Shown: positions 45,554 to 55,745, counted from the first letter of the stretch. The stretch is DNA of 64,000 nt from Woeseiaceae bacterium (GCA_021773035.1 JAJFKU010000052.1:196040-260039); one strand, 5' to 3'. The notes: generated from the sequence alone by a model not told the origin. Numbers and translations are program-made.

Positions 45554-46102
45554 TTGGTTCAAAGCAGAAATGAGAATGCGTCGGAAACCCAGGTTTCGCG
45601 GCGGGAGCAAGCGCTGCTCGACCACTGGGCCCGGAAGTTTCGTGCACCGCTGATTCACTATATTCAGCGCCGGGCGCCGGCCAGGTTCGAGCCGGAAGAC
45701 CTGGTGCAGGATATTTTCCTGCGCCTCGCGCGACGCGCAGATCTCGCAACGATCGAACGCGTGGAGGGCTATCTCTTTCAGACGGCGGCCAGCGTGCTGG
45801 CGGACCGCTATCGGAAAGACGGCCGCAGCCTCGATTTTGTTGAATCGTTCGACGATTCCTTACAAGGCGAGGAGGTTTTAACCCCGGAACGCGTCGTAAT
45901 AGGTAGGGAGTCACTCGATGAACTCGTGAAGGCGCTGCATTTGTTACCGGAGCGGACGCGTAATATCTTCGTTTTGTATCATTTCGAGGGTGTGCGTCAG
46001 AAAGATATCGCCGGTCGGTTTGAGATGCCGATCAGCACTGTTGAGAAACATATGGCTCGCGCAAACAAGCATTTGCTGCAGCGGGTAGGACGTACACTGT
46101 GA
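45554..46102 (+). CDS. ECF sigma factor, FecI-like (second system)
   Basis: 182 residues. Region 2: FEPEDLVQDIFLRLARRA and VEGYLFQTAASVLADRYRK; region 4: LPERTRNIFVLYHFEGVRQKDIAGRF then MPISTVEKHMARANKHLL. The frame begins with TTG; no ATG fits better. It overlaps the FecR gene by four bases (GTGA). Blocks A and B upstream recur before the 47630 receptor, which fits autoregulation plus activation of the receptor. Confidence 0.9.
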   Translation: MVQSRNENASETQVSRREQALLDHWARKFRAPLIHYIQRRAPARFEPEDLVQDIFLRLARRADLATIERVEGYLFQTAASVLADRYRKDGRSLDFVESFDDSLQGEEVLTPERVVIGRESLDELVKALHLLPERTRNIFVLYHFEGVRQKDIAGRFEMPISTVEKHMARANKHLLQRVGRTL

Positions 46103-47154
46103 AACACAACTATTCAGACCGGGGCATGATGGCCGCCATCGACGATCAGGCTGCTGCCTGGGATGCGCGCTTGCGTGCTGCTGATTGCACCGAAGAAGAG
46201 CGCGTTAGGTTTCGCAGCTGGTGTGAGCAGCAGTCGGAGCATCAGCAACGTTTCGATACGTTACAGCTCACGCTGAGTGCGCTGCGCGACGCTGCTGATC
46301 TACCAGAGATCCAGTCGATGCGGGAGGCTGCGCTTGTAGAATCGAAAAAAACGGGACTGCGTGCACCGGCACTACGCTGGCTTACGGGAATAGCCGCAAG
46401 CGTCGGTGTCGCCGTATTCGGCTTTAGCCTGATTCCTATCGACAGCGAAGTTCTAATCGTAGCGGATCGAAGCGATCCGCACGTTTATGTAACAGCGGTC
46501 GGCGAACGGTCGACAGCGAATCTGGCCGACGGTACGGTGGCAACTCTGAATACCAATACGCGGATTCGAGTGGAGTATTCCGATACGGCGCGCATCGTTA
46601 TTCTGGACCAGGGACAGGCGCTTTTCGAGGTTGCCAAAAATCCTGACCGGCCGTTTACTGTCGTTGCCGGCGACCAGCGCATTACGGCGATCGGAACAAT
46701 CTTCGATGTTCGTTATCAGCAGGACGAAGTAAAAGTTACGCTGGTGGAGGGAGTTATCGAAGTTGTGACGGAGCAGGTGCCGGGTACGAATCTGACAGGT
46801 CCTGCCGCTGCTACAGCGCCGGTTCGTTTGACGGCTGGACAGCAGTTGCTGACCACGGCTATAGCTTCGCCGAGTTTACCAACCGTTCAGGCTGCTGACG
46901 CCGAACTCGAAACCATCTGGCGGCAGGGAAGAGTGTTCTTCGAAGATGTACCGTTACCGGAAGCCGTTGCAGAGATGAATCGGTATAGCGTTACACAGAT
47001 CATTGTCGCCGATGATCCGGCGCTTGTGTCCCACAAGGTCAACGGAATGTTTCGAACCGGCCAGCAGGTCAATTTCGTAAGTGCTCTCGAAGACTATTTT
47101 CCGGTTGAAATAGAACAAGCAGGGACTAACCGGCTGCTACTGAAGTCGCGGTAG
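46099..47154 (+). CDS. FecR-type regulator (second system)
   Basis: 351 residues. N-terminal DUF4880-like sigma-binding part (AAAWDARLRAADCTEEERVRF), membrane segment near residues 95-113 (LTGIAASVGVAVFGFSLI), periplasmic FecR domain (VYVTAVGERSTANLADG, LNTNTRIRVEY, GQALFEVAKNPDRPF, ITAIGTIFDVRY) and C-terminal STN-like tail. GTG start inside the sigma gene. Transduces receptor occupancy to the sigma factor. Confidence 0.92.
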   Translation: MKHNYSDRGMMAAIDDQAAAWDARLRAADCTEEERVRFRSWCEQQSEHQQRFDTLQLTLSALRDAADLPEIQSMREAALVESKKTGLRAPALRWLTGIAASVGVAVFGFSLIPIDSEVLIVADRSDPHVYVTAVGERSTANLADGTVATLNTNTRIRVEYSDTARIVILDQGQALFEVAKNPDRPFTVVAGDQRITAIGTIFDVRYQQDEVKVTLVEGVIEVVTEQVPGTNLTGPAAATAPVRLTAGQQLLTTAIASPSLPTVQAADAELETIWRQGRVFFEDVPLPEAVAEMNRYSVTQIIVADDPALVSHKVNGMFRTGQQVNFVSALEDYFPVEIEQAGTNRLLLKSR

Positions 47155-47273
47155 TCATATACCTGGGCGTTTCGGCGCTGTCGGTCTGCGAGCCAGCAAT
47201 CGACCAGAAACTACTTGCCAGGAACGACCTGGCCACATTGTCAAACCGGGCTGTTTTGTTGATCGTAAACTAA

Positions 47274-47312
47274 CCCATAGCTAAAGACGCTCAGGAAAGA
47301 TGATTCCGCCAC
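47274..47312 (+). repeat. Conserved upstream block A, copy 2 (before the receptor gene)
   Basis: 39-nt partner of 45429-45467 (CCCATAGCTAAAGACGCTC ... ATTCCGCCAC). Lies within the 463-bp leader between the FecR and receptor genes, where I see no ORF. Confidence 0.75.
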
Positions 47313-47361
47313 CCTGTTTGCGCTTCTGTTTCGACACCCAATGACTCGGAACAATCGCATA

Positions 47362-47391
47362 TTTGCGATGCGGCCCGACTCTTTGTAACCT
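47362..47391 (+). promoter_or_regulatory. Conserved upstream block B, copy 2: probable ECF promoter of the receptor
   Basis: 30-nt partner of 45493-45522 (TTTGCGAT ... TCTTTGTAACCT). It lies about 240 bp before the receptor ATG, implying a long leader if this is the promoter. Binding by the 45554 sigma factor is inferred. Confidence 0.6.
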
Positions 47392-47629
47392 CGTTAACTC
47401 ATACTTCAAACTTGGCAATGGCAAGCTACTGTTCACGGTTCGATGGCGCGTTACTCGGTCGGGAATGAACAGCTATGTACCCGTCATCGCGCCCTGATAT
47501 AGAGCAGACAAAGGAGGGTACGGCCGCAAGTCGTAATGCACCGGCGGATTCCTAAACCCATGACGTCTTTATCCCCAATGGCCCAAATCACATGAAGGCC
47601 ATCAACAACAATAGTAAATGGGGGATATC

Positions 47630-50600
47630 ATGTTACACCTTGTCTTTGCACGGCCGATCCAGTTTCTAGTGCGTAGTTTTTTCCTCACAGTATTCTTCGT
47701 CGGCGGTGCGTTCGCCGCTCCGATCGTGGCGGCGGATATGGTTGCGTTCAGTATCGAACGGCAACCGCTGGGTACAGCGCTGAATGAGTTCGCTCGCCAA
47801 AGTGACCGCGAGATTCTTTTTGCCACGGATGTCGTGGAGGGTATCAAAGGGCAGGGCGTTGCTGGCATGTTCGAGCCGGAGGAAGCACTGACCATTCTCC
47901 TTACCGATACGGGACTGCGGTATTCGGTCACCGACAACAACACTTTCCTGGTTCGGTTTAATGCGACGACACAGGCATCGCTGTCGTCCGTGGCCGCCGA
48001 TACTTTCGGATCCCTGATGGCGACCCAGGCGAGTACAGCAGTGGCGGATGCAGGACAAAGAGACGCGACACCGGCCGTGTTGAGCGGACGCGTCGTCGAT
48101 GAAGTTACGGGGTCGGCGTTGAGCGGCGCCATCCTCGAGCTGAAAGGCACGAATATGACGGCTGCTACCAACACACGGGGTGAGTACCGTTTTGCAGCGG
48201 TCCCGCCCGGCGACTATGAGGTCGTCGTCAGCTATCTCGGAACCGGAGGGGCTTCGGCGACCGTGGTGCTGGACCCGGACGAAGTCGCTACTCAAGACTT
48301 CCTCGTGGCCGGTGAAATGGACACGATTACGGTCTATGGCAGTAACCGCTCTTCGCTCGCGCAGGCTCTGAATCTACAGCGTGCAGCACCCAATAGTGCG
48401 ACGGTAGTGGCCGCCGATTTGCTCGGAAGCTTCCCGGCAGAAACCGTTTCAGAGGCGTTGAGGCGAGTTTCGGGCGTATCGTTTGAACGCAATGACGACA
48501 CCGGAGAAGGCTCGAATATTACGATCCGCGGCTTCAATTCAGAGGCGATCAATATCCAGATGAACGGCCTTGAGTTGCAGGGAACCGGTATCGCACGAAC
48601 GGTCGATCTCAGTGGATTTCTTGCCGACAACATATCCCAGATTACGATTCAGAAATCCCTGCTGCCCAGTCATGAAGCTACCGGCACCGGCGGTTTAGTG
48701 GAAATCGAAACGCGCTCAGGACTCGAGTATGGCGACAAGTACTTCAGCTTCGGCCTGGAGCGTGAGCAGTCATTTGAATCGGATTTCGGTGACGAACTAC
48801 AAGCTAATGCAACCGCAGCATGGAAGTTTGCTGAAACCTTCGGGGCAGTTGCGACGGTGCAATACCGGGAGACGGATCGTGCTAACTTCGATACAGGAAA
48901 TAGCAGGACTGTGGCACCTGTCCTGCCCGCTGGGTTTACCAGTTTCTTCTTTCTGCCGGAGCGCTTTAATTACCCGTTCGACCCGGAGTTCAGCGAACCG
49001 TTGCTGACCGGCGGAAATTACTTCCGGCGCACTCGAGACGAAACGAACCTGACAACGTCGCTCAGCCTCGCCTGGGATGCAGTGGAGCACACGACACTTC
49101 GGCTGGACGTGCAGCGCATCGAGCGCGACACGTCGTTATCGGAAGCGCGTTCGACGATTGGGTACCTTACTTCTGCTACTGACATGCCCGTTCCCGAATT
49201 AGGCGGAGAGGTTCGTCGACGGACTTATATTCGGGGGCTGCGACCGACCGTAGGTCTTATCGACGAAGACAGCGATCTTTCGACGACGACCATCAGCTTC
49301 CGAGGTAATACCGACATCGGGCCCTGGGAATTCGAGTACAAGCTCGGTCAATCGGAATCCATACTCAAACGAAAGCGTGTGAATATCGCCACTGTCTCCG
49401 ATATCGAAACGGACGTGGTGTCCTACATCGACCCGGCCAGTATAGTGATTAACCTCGATGACAACGCCGCGATGACGCCCAGAGTTGTCGGCGGAGCGGT
49501 ATTCGCGTCCGGAGATGGCATTCCAACGCTGGCGCTGGCACCTGCAGGGCGAGCGCTGATCGACGACCCGAACACCTACAACATCACGAGTGCAGCGCTG
49601 GCCGACTCTCGTAATCCGACGGAGTCGAAGATTGCAGAGTTTCGAGGTCGCTATAATTTTGCCAGCGATCATTTCAATTACGTAGAACTCGGGGGTAAGT
49701 ACCAGGATACTGAACGTGCAAATAGCGACGACGTATTGTCGGTAGATAACCTGACGTCAGCGTTTAGCTATGTGCGACCGTTCGGTGGGCCGAATACGGT
49801 CATTGCGGATCTGGGTGTCGCAGCGCTGGGTTCGCAATCGCTGTCGCTGCTCGGCGCGGGTAATTATTCAGTTCCGATGTTTGAGGCCGGTACCGCGGGC
49901 GCGTTTTTCGACGCTATCGCCGATCTTCCCGATGTCGCAACACGGTTTAACCTTACTGATAGAACGGTAAGCCCGATCGACTCGAGCGGGGCCATTTCGC
50001 CGGCGACGATTTTCGAGGAAAGCAGTGCGGCTTACCTGCAAAGCATGGTTAGCTTCAACAAACTCGAGCTGGTTGGCGGAGTTCGTTATGAGCGGGTTGA
50101 TCGCAGCAGTGTGACCATTGCGTCTCCTACCATTATTCTCGATTTGCCCGGATTCCAGACCGAGCCCCGTAACACGCTGATCGATGCCGGTCTTGTCGAC
50201 TTCAAGAACATCGGAGGCGTCATTGACAACTGGACGCCGAGCCTGTTGGCGACGTTTCGTCAGACGGATAATCTGATTTTCAGGCTGGGTTACTTCCGCT
50301 CTACCGTTAATCCGAATCTACGTCTCATCAGTCGCCCCCCACAGCTTATTGTCGATTTACGGTCGGGGCGGGAGCGCGCCACGATTCGCGAGGCAAATCC
50401 CGATCTGTCATCGACGGTGACGGATAACTACGACCTCGATATTGCCTACTACTTCGACGAAAATCCGGGACTCGTACGGCTGGGCGTCTTTTACAAGAAG
50501 ATATCGAACAATTTCACCAGCGTTTTGTTAGCCGATGAAGTCGAAGGCACTTTGCGTGACCGGGTGCTCGCGGAGCTTGCACCTTTGCAGGCTACTCGCC

Positions 50601-51226
50601 CCGATCTCCTGGCACTGCCGGATACGACTGAGTTCTTCCTCAACAGGCCGACGAATGGCGAGGGCGGAGATGTCTACGGCGCCGAATTCGAAGTGATCCG
50701 GCAACTCGATTTTCTGCCGCAATCCTGGCCTGAGTTCCTTGGCAACTTCACTGTCCTCGGCAATATCACCTATACGGACGGAGATGTCCCAACGCTGGTA
50801 CAGGCACGTGACGATGCCGGTGTTTCCACGACGCTCTCGCTTGACCGCCCGCTTCTCAGGCAGTCGGAATGGTCCGGTACGGCATCTTTGAGTTACGAAG
50901 AGGGCGGTTTTTCCGGCCGCCTTATTTTCACAGAGCAGGCCGGATCGATAACGGCTTACGACGAGTTTAATCTGAACAGTCTCATACCGAGGTTCTCGAC
51001 ACTCGACCTTCGTCTGTCGTATACGCTGGGTGGAAACGACGGTGCTCCGCGCTATGTACTGTTTCTCGAGGGGGACGATCTTCTTACGAGTTCTAAAGAT
51101 GCGGATATCCGCACTGCCATTTCATCCAAGTCCGGGGACGGCGATGCGTCGTTCTTTTTCCCGACGGTCCTACAGTTCAGTGGCGGTCGCACGCTTACGT
51201 TAGGTGCGCGGGTATCGTTCGACTAG
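47630..51226 (+). CDS. STN- and CarboxypepD_reg-bearing TonB-dependent transducer
   Basis: Receptor of 1198 residues from the ATG giving MLHLVFARP, which is placed well after GGGGGA; an ATG 12 bases upstream includes that motif. Signal peptide to about residue 36, STN domain (residues 38-110), CarboxypepD_reg-like domain (about 147-230, GRVVDEVTGSALSGAIL), then plug (LRRVSGVSFERNDDTGEG, ITIRGFNSEAINIQMNG) and barrel ending GARVSFD. The plug resembles the xanthomonad/caulobacter receptor class. Signals through the FecR/ECF pair upstream and is followed by a terminator. Confidence 0.92.
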   Translation: MLHLVFARPIQFLVRSFFLTVFFVGGAFAAPIVAADMVAFSIERQPLGTALNEFARQSDREILFATDVVEGIKGQGVAGMFEPEEALTILLTDTGLRYSVTDNNTFLVRFNATTQASLSSVAADTFGSLMATQASTAVADAGQRDATPAVLSGRVVDEVTGSALSGAILELKGTNMTAATNTRGEYRFAAVPPGDYEVVVSYLGTGGASATVVLDPDEVATQDFLVAGEMDTITVYGSNRSSLAQALNLQRAAPNSATVVAADLLGSFPAETVSEALRRVSGVSFERNDDTGEGSNITIRGFNSEAINIQMNGLELQGTGIARTVDLSGFLADNISQITIQKSLLPSHEATGTGGLVEIETRSGLEYGDKYFSFGLEREQSFESDFGDELQANATAAWKFAETFGAVATVQYRETDRANFDTGNSRTVAPVLPAGFTSFFFLPERFNYPFDPEFSEPLLTGGNYFRRTRDETNLTTSLSLAWDAVEHTTLRLDVQRIERDTSLSEARSTIGYLTSATDMPVPELGGEVRRRTYIRGLRPTVGLIDEDSDLSTTTISFRGNTDIGPWEFEYKLGQSESILKRKRVNIATVSDIETDVVSYIDPASIVINLDDNAAMTPRVVGGAVFASGDGIPTLALAPAGRALIDDPNTYNITSAALADSRNPTESKIAEFRGRYNFASDHFNYVELGGKYQDTERANSDDVLSVDNLTSAFSYVRPFGGPNTVIADLGVAALGSQSLSLLGAGNYSVPMFEAGTAGAFFDAIADLPDVATRFNLTDRTVSPIDSSGAISPATIFEESSAAYLQSMVSFNKLELVGGVRYERVDRSSVTIASPTIILDLPGFQTEPRNTLIDAGLVDFKNIGGVIDNWTPSLLATFRQTDNLIFRLGYFRSTVNPNLRLISRPPQLIVDLRSGRERATIREANPDLSSTVTDNYDLDIAYYFDENPGLVRLGVFYKKISNNFTSVLLADEVEGTLRDRVLAELAPLQATRPDLLALPDTTEFFLNRPTNGEGGDVYGAEFEVIRQLDFLPQSWPEFLGNFTVLGNITYTDGDVPTLVQARDDAGVSTTLSLDRPLLRQSEWSGTASLSYEEGGFSGRLIFTEQAGSITAYDEFNLNSLIPRFSTLDLRLSYTLGGNDGAPRYVLFLEGDDLLTSSKDADIRTAISSKSGDGDASFFFPTVLQFSGGRTLTLGARVSFD

Positions 51227-51255
51227 TTGTTACCGGCAATTCCGATAACATGGGA

Positions 51256-51290
51256 AACCCCGGCGGCGCAGCAGCGCTGCCGGGGTTCTT
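51256..51290 (+). terminator. Terminator after the receptor gene
   Basis: Nine-base-pair stem AACCCCGGC / GCCGGGGTT with an inner GC-rich loop, then CTTTCATTCTG. It lies 29 bp after the receptor stop. The T-tract is weak, so termination may be partial and the ABC operon could still be read from the same promoter. Confidence 0.7.
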
Positions 51291-51329
51291 TCATTCTGTT
51301 ACAGCCGACGGGTGGGGTAGAATGAAACG

Positions 51330-52466
51330 ATGTCTCTAGCAAGAACAATTATCGGCTTCGAATGGCGGCGTTATCTCGCCGCTATTGTCGTCGTTTCCCT
51401 GACCGGCCTGTTGTGCTATTTGCAGGCCGGCTTTGTATTGGCAAAGTGGCAGTCACTTGGCGCTTTTGAGCGAGAACTGAGTGCCGATATTGTCGTTCTG
51501 AGAGAGCGCCCCAAGGGGCTTGCCCGGACCTCGACAGCTCCGATACCTTTAGAGCCGGAAAATCTTTACGTGCATCCGGCTATCGAATCCGTCGAGCCGT
51601 TTTACCTGATGCGCCTCGTCTCTCGCACGGCTGGAGATAGTAATTTCGACAATGCCGTGAGAGCGGTTGTCGTCGACACGCGCGCAGGCGCGATGATCTA
51701 CCCGAAAACACTTGGCGAGCCCGCAAGAGAGCTACTGGACGTGCCTGGAAGTGCACTTATCTCCAGACCTTACGCCCGGGCTCAGGGTCTCGGCATCGGG
51801 TCAACGATTGAGCTGAGAGGCGTTAGCCTCAGCGTTGTCGGTGTCTTCACGGCACCCTTCGCTGAGTTGTCCAACACCATTGTGTCGCGGAAGACCATAG
51901 ACGCGTATTTACCACAGTTCAGCCGAAGCGCCGGCGTCGCGAGGGCGGCTTTGATTCGTGTACCCGATAAGAACAAGATTGACGAAATCATTGCAGAGCT
52001 TACACCATGGCTTAAGAAACGCAGGTTGGAAGCCATAAGACCGGAAGACTATGTTTCAGGCATAGCGGTTGCGCTGCTTCGCGGCAATACCAGTATTCAG
52101 AGCACTATCCTCGTCGCCGTGTTTGTCATTCTGGTATCCGTGATGATCACAACGCAGACGCTCCGTGCGGCGGTCACTTCGCTTAGAAGCCAGTTCGGGA
52201 CTATGCAGGCTCTCGGAATCAGCCAGTGGCGAATATCGGGTCTGACAATGGAACTGGCGCTATGGACCGGTGTTCTGGGCGCTGTGCTTGCGATGACGTG
52301 CGCGTTCGTTCTGCAGGCGCTCTTCTTGTTTTTGGACCTCAACATGTTGATTACGTGGAAACTGGTTGCTGCGACTACGGCTTCTCTCCTGGCGATTTCT
52401 CTCGTTTCCGGAGTACTCTGTTTGACGTTTGTTTTGTCTGTTAAACCCGTAGAGTTGTTGCGGTGA
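51330..52466 (+). CDS. ABC transporter permease, DevC/FtsX-like
   Basis: 378 residues with an N-terminal membrane helix (residues 14-38), a large periplasmic domain (about 40-255) and three C-terminal helices (STILVAVFVILVSVMI onward), ending LSVKPVELLR. This is the FtsX/MacB fold without the fused ATPase, closest by layout to cyanobacterial DevC. Such permeases work mechanically with a MacA/DevB adaptor and an outer-membrane channel rather than moving substrate through their own core. It overlaps the ATPase gene by GTGA. Confidence 0.86.
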   Translation: MSLARTIIGFEWRRYLAAIVVVSLTGLLCYLQAGFVLAKWQSLGAFERELSADIVVLRERPKGLARTSTAPIPLEPENLYVHPAIESVEPFYLMRLVSRTAGDSNFDNAVRAVVVDTRAGAMIYPKTLGEPARELLDVPGSALISRPYARAQGLGIGSTIELRGVSLSVVGVFTAPFAELSNTIVSRKTIDAYLPQFSRSAGVARAALIRVPDKNKIDEIIAELTPWLKKRRLEAIRPEDYVSGIAVALLRGNTSIQSTILVAVFVILVSVMITTQTLRAAVTSLRSQFGTMQALGISQWRISGLTMELALWTGVLGAVLAMTCAFVLQALFLFLDLNMLITWKLVAATTASLLAISLVSGVLCLTFVLSVKPVELLR

Positions 52467-53176
52467 ACGGCGATGTCGCTATTCGTGCGAAGGCGCTCCG
52501 CCAGGTGTTCGGGCAGGGAGCGAATGCTGTGGTAGCGCTCGATCGCGTTACCCTCGATCTAAAGCGAGGCGAACTGACTTTGTTAATGGGGCCGTCGGGT
52601 TCCGGCAAGTCGTCGTTGATTGCGGCGCTGGGAGGGCTTCAGGTACCCACCGACGGTGATGTCATCGTCGGTGAACAATCACTGTGGTCGAAAGGGCGGC
52701 GTCAGATCAATCGGTTTCGGCGTGAGCAGTGCGGTTTCGTATTTCAGTCGGGTGGCCTGTTTCCATCGCTGACAGCGCTCAAACAGGTCGCGATACCGTT
52801 GACCTACATCGGGGTCGAAAAACGTCAGGCTTACCGTAAGGCCAGGGAAGTTCTGGAGGAAGTCGGCCTGGGCGACCGGATCGACTCTTTACCCGGTGAA
52901 ATGTCGGGTGGGCAGAATCAGCGTGTGGCGATTGCTCGCATGTTATCCAAAGACCCCAACCTCGTATTTTGCGATGAGCCCACGTCGGCACTGGATAGTG
53001 AAAACGGCGCTGTCGTTGCCAACTTGTTGCGACGTGAAGCGCGATCCCGGCAGGCGATGATTCTATGCGTCACCCACGACGACAGATTAAGGCGCTTCGC
53101 CGATCGCATCCTGCAGATACGGGATGGACAAATAGTGCAGGACAGCCAAACGGAAAAAGAGGGTGTGGAACATTGA
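52463..53176 (+). CDS. ABC transporter ATP-binding protein, DevA/LolD-like
   Basis: 237 residues with Walker A GPSGSGKSS (residues 44-52), Q-loop FQSGGLFPS, signature MSGGQNQRVAIARM, Walker B LVFCDEPTSALD and H-loop VTHDD. Typical of MacB/LolD/DevA-type ATPases that power FtsX-like permeases. GTG start in the permease stop, TTGA junction with the adaptor gene. Confidence 0.94.
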   Translation: MNGDVAIRAKALRQVFGQGANAVVALDRVTLDLKRGELTLLMGPSGSGKSSLIAALGGLQVPTDGDVIVGEQSLWSKGRRQINRFRREQCGFVFQSGGLFPSLTALKQVAIPLTYIGVEKRQAYRKAREVLEEVGLGDRIDSLPGEMSGGQNQRVAIARMLSKDPNLVFCDEPTSALDSENGAVVANLLRREARSRQAMILCVTHDDRLRRFADRILQIRDGQIVQDSQTEKEGVEH

Positions 53177-54135
53177 ACAGGATCAGAGCTATCAGCACTT
53201 CGGTCTGGACGTGGTTAATCGGTTTGTTAGCGATAGCGCTGATCGCATACCTGTCGCTCAACCTCAGTTTGGGCAGCGCCGGCGAAGTAAGGGCGACGCT
53301 GGCCGATCGACCACCTTCGGAGTTCGTGGTCACTGCAAGGGGCGTTATCGACATTGAGGGCGGACTCATACGCTTATCGGCCAATCGGACCGGCGTTTTC
53401 AGTTCGGTATCGGTCGAGGAAGGTGACTGGGTGACGAAAGGCCAGGTCCTTGCAGTGCAGGATGACCGTGACGATGTGATTGCGCTAAGGAATGCAGAGG
53501 TCAGCCTTGAGAACGCTCATATCGAGCTAGAGAGAAACCTGCTGGAACTGGCAATTGACCAGAGAGATGCCGAGCGCGGTGCGTTGCAGCGCGAGCAGGA
53601 TGCAATACCCCAGCAACAGTTCGAAAACAGGCTGGACGCCGTCAAGCGAAGTGAGCTGGCCGTCGCTCGGCAACGAAATACCATAGTCAGCAGTCAGGCG
53701 GCGGTAGAGACCGCCCGGTTCAATCTTGCGCAGCGCAAGTTGCTGGCGCCCGTTGACGGTAAGGTTGTCAAAGTGAACATTTCGCCGGGTTCGGGTGTCT
53801 CTGCGCAGAATGTGTCGACCGCTATAGTCATCGTGCCCAAGGTCGACAAGCTTATCCGTGTTGCCATCGGGGATATCGACGCAGATTCGGTGTTTGCCGG
53901 CCAGGAAGTGGAAATCAAACATCTGCTGCGGGCCGGAGATACCTACAGCGGTAAGGTCGCGCACGTTGCCGAGGTTTTTTCGACAGTTCTTGAAGCGAAC
54001 AGCGCGGTTCCGACCAACAGCAGAAAAGCACCGACGATCGAGGTCGTTGTTAATGCCGGCGATATCCCGCTACGGCTCGGTCAGGAGGTGCTGGTGCAGT
54101 TCAAACGGCCGGAAGCAGACGGGGCAGCGAATTGA
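53173..54135 (+). CDS. Periplasmic adaptor (HlyD/MacA/DevB-type membrane fusion protein)
   Basis: 320 residues. N-terminal membrane anchor (residues 9-33), lipoyl-like half (VEEGDWVTKGQVLAVQDD), a coiled-coil hairpin (about residues 105-190, charged and Gln-rich), second lipoyl half (APVDGKVVKVNISPGSGV) and beta-barrel. It links the inner-membrane ABC pair with the outer-membrane channel. TTG start overlapping the ATPase stop; the open frame extends upstream but is not adaptor-like. Confidence 0.9.
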   Translation: MNRIRAISTSVWTWLIGLLAIALIAYLSLNLSLGSAGEVRATLADRPPSEFVVTARGVIDIEGGLIRLSANRTGVFSSVSVEEGDWVTKGQVLAVQDDRDDVIALRNAEVSLENAHIELERNLLELAIDQRDAERGALQREQDAIPQQQFENRLDAVKRSELAVARQRNTIVSSQAAVETARFNLAQRKLLAPVDGKVVKVNISPGSGVSAQNVSTAIVIVPKVDKLIRVAIGDIDADSVFAGQEVEIKHLLRAGDTYSGKVAHVAEVFSTVLEANSAVPTNSRKAPTIEVVVNAGDIPLRLGQEVLVQFKRPEADGAAN

Positions 54136-55529
54136 GAGGCACTGCGGTCTTGTTCGTAGTTCTGCCGGCGCTATCTCTCGGGCTTGCGGCCTGCTCACCG
54201 TTTGCATCGCGCACCGATACGCAGGCCATATCGGACGAGTTGGCGGTCGATGACTGGGCCAATCGAATCGATCTGGATGCCGAAACAGCCGTCGCCTGGA
54301 CCTTTTTTTCTGATCCTGTCCTCGATGGACTGATTGAAGAGGCTCTGCGCAACAGCCTGGCGATACGTTCGCAGCGTTTGAGTCTTGAGTCGACGCAGAT
54401 ACAGCTGGAGGCATCGCGACGGCGCTTGTTTCCCTCCCTTGGCCTCAGCGGTCCCAACGCAGGTATCAGTCGGGCCCGGAATGGTACAACCCAGGAGTCG
54501 TACGGTTTTTCCGGGTCCGCAAGCTATGAGGTGGACCTTTGGGGCAACGTCGACAATGCGGTCTCCCAACAGTATCTCAGCGTCGAAAATGCCAGAGAGA
54601 CGCTGCAAACCGTCCGTATTTCGACAGCGGCACAGGTCGCGCGTGCCTACTTCAGCCTGCGCCGGCAGGACGAAGTCATTCGGTTGCAACAAGAGCAACT
54701 GAAAATTCTGCGGGAACAACGTCGTCTGACGGAGGTTAACTTCACTGTCGGGGAGGTTACGCGCGAACCGCTGGACCAACTGGATGTCCGCATAGAAACG
54801 CTGCTGAGCAACATCGAAAGCGCGAAGGTAGCCCGGCAGATAACGGACCAGTCGCTGGCGAACCTGCTGGGCGTGTCCGCCGGTCAGTTTTCTCTGCCGG
54901 CTGTAGCTTTCAAGTTCACGACGATTCCCAGGATCGACCCGGACGCACCGGCTGAACTACTGCGGAGGCGGCCCGATATACGCATCGCCGAGCGTGTTGT
55001 AGTCGGTGCGGATCTGTCGCTGGAAACCGCGCGCAACGCCTGGCTGCCCAACCTCGGGTTGTCGGCGGGAGGATCTTCGTCGGTTTCATCCACTGGCAGT
55101 CTTGGGGATTTGTTCAGCGGTGATTCAATTGCGGCTAATGTCGCTGCCAGCCTGACAACGCTGTTGTATGACAACGGTGCAAGAGACAGGGCTCGTCGCC
55201 AGAGCGATTTGAACAGGGAACAAGCGATACTCTCTTACCGGCGTGTAGTACTGAATGCACTTAGCGATGTCGAGAATGCGCTGAATGAACAACGCGACAA
55301 TATCTCCCAGATCGAAATTCAACGACGGCAGCAGGAAGCCCAGGAACGGGTAACGAACTCCGTGCAGATTCGCTATCAGACGGGCGACGCTTCTGCTTTT
55401 GACCTGATTCGCGAGCAACAGAATATTCTTAACGTTCGCCAGCGCCGGGTCGGCAACTGGCAGGCAGGCATGTCCGCAACGATCAGTCTGTTGCAGGCAC
55501 TGGGAGCCGACCCCGCGGACGATTATTGA
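54132..55529 (+). CDS. Outer-membrane efflux lipoprotein (NodT/OprM family)
   Basis: 465 residues with lipobox LGLAAC (Cys21) and two repeated OEP halves (RSQRLSLESTQIQLEASRRRLFPSL shortened here to its theme; LLRRRPDIRIAERVVVGADL; QIRYQTGDASAFDLI). TolC-like channel completing a tripartite pump with the three genes upstream; all four junctions in the operon are four-base stop/start overlaps. TTG start. Confidence 0.9.
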   Translation: MRGTAVLFVVLPALSLGLAACSPFASRTDTQAISDELAVDDWANRIDLDAETAVAWTFFSDPVLDGLIEEALRNSLAIRSQRLSLESTQIQLEASRRRLFPSLGLSGPNAGISRARNGTTQESYGFSGSASYEVDLWGNVDNAVSQQYLSVENARETLQTVRISTAAQVARAYFSLRRQDEVIRLQQEQLKILREQRRLTEVNFTVGEVTREPLDQLDVRIETLLSNIESAKVARQITDQSLANLLGVSAGQFSLPAVAFKFTTIPRIDPDAPAELLRRRPDIRIAERVVVGADLSLETARNAWLPNLGLSAGGSSSVSSTGSLGDLFSGDSIAANVAASLTTLLYDNGARDRARRQSDLNREQAILSYRRVVLNALSDVENALNEQRDNISQIEIQRRQQEAQERVTNSVQIRYQTGDASAFDLIREQQNILNVRQRRVGNWQAGMSATISLLQALGADPADDY

Positions 55530-55745
55530 CGAACGCCTGTTTGCCTGTCGTCGTTGTTCGCCAGCGCTTGGCGGCGCTCTGCTCCGAACCGCAGCCCGCT
55601 AACGAGGCGATCGCACAAAACAGTATCGCGAGGCGGTACTTTATCTCCCGATCTCCCGAATCTTGAGCGCAGACGGCAGGCGGTATTTGCTCCGATTGAC
55701 GTCTATCATACTAATAAGCCACATACGATCGAGGATAGAGAACCA

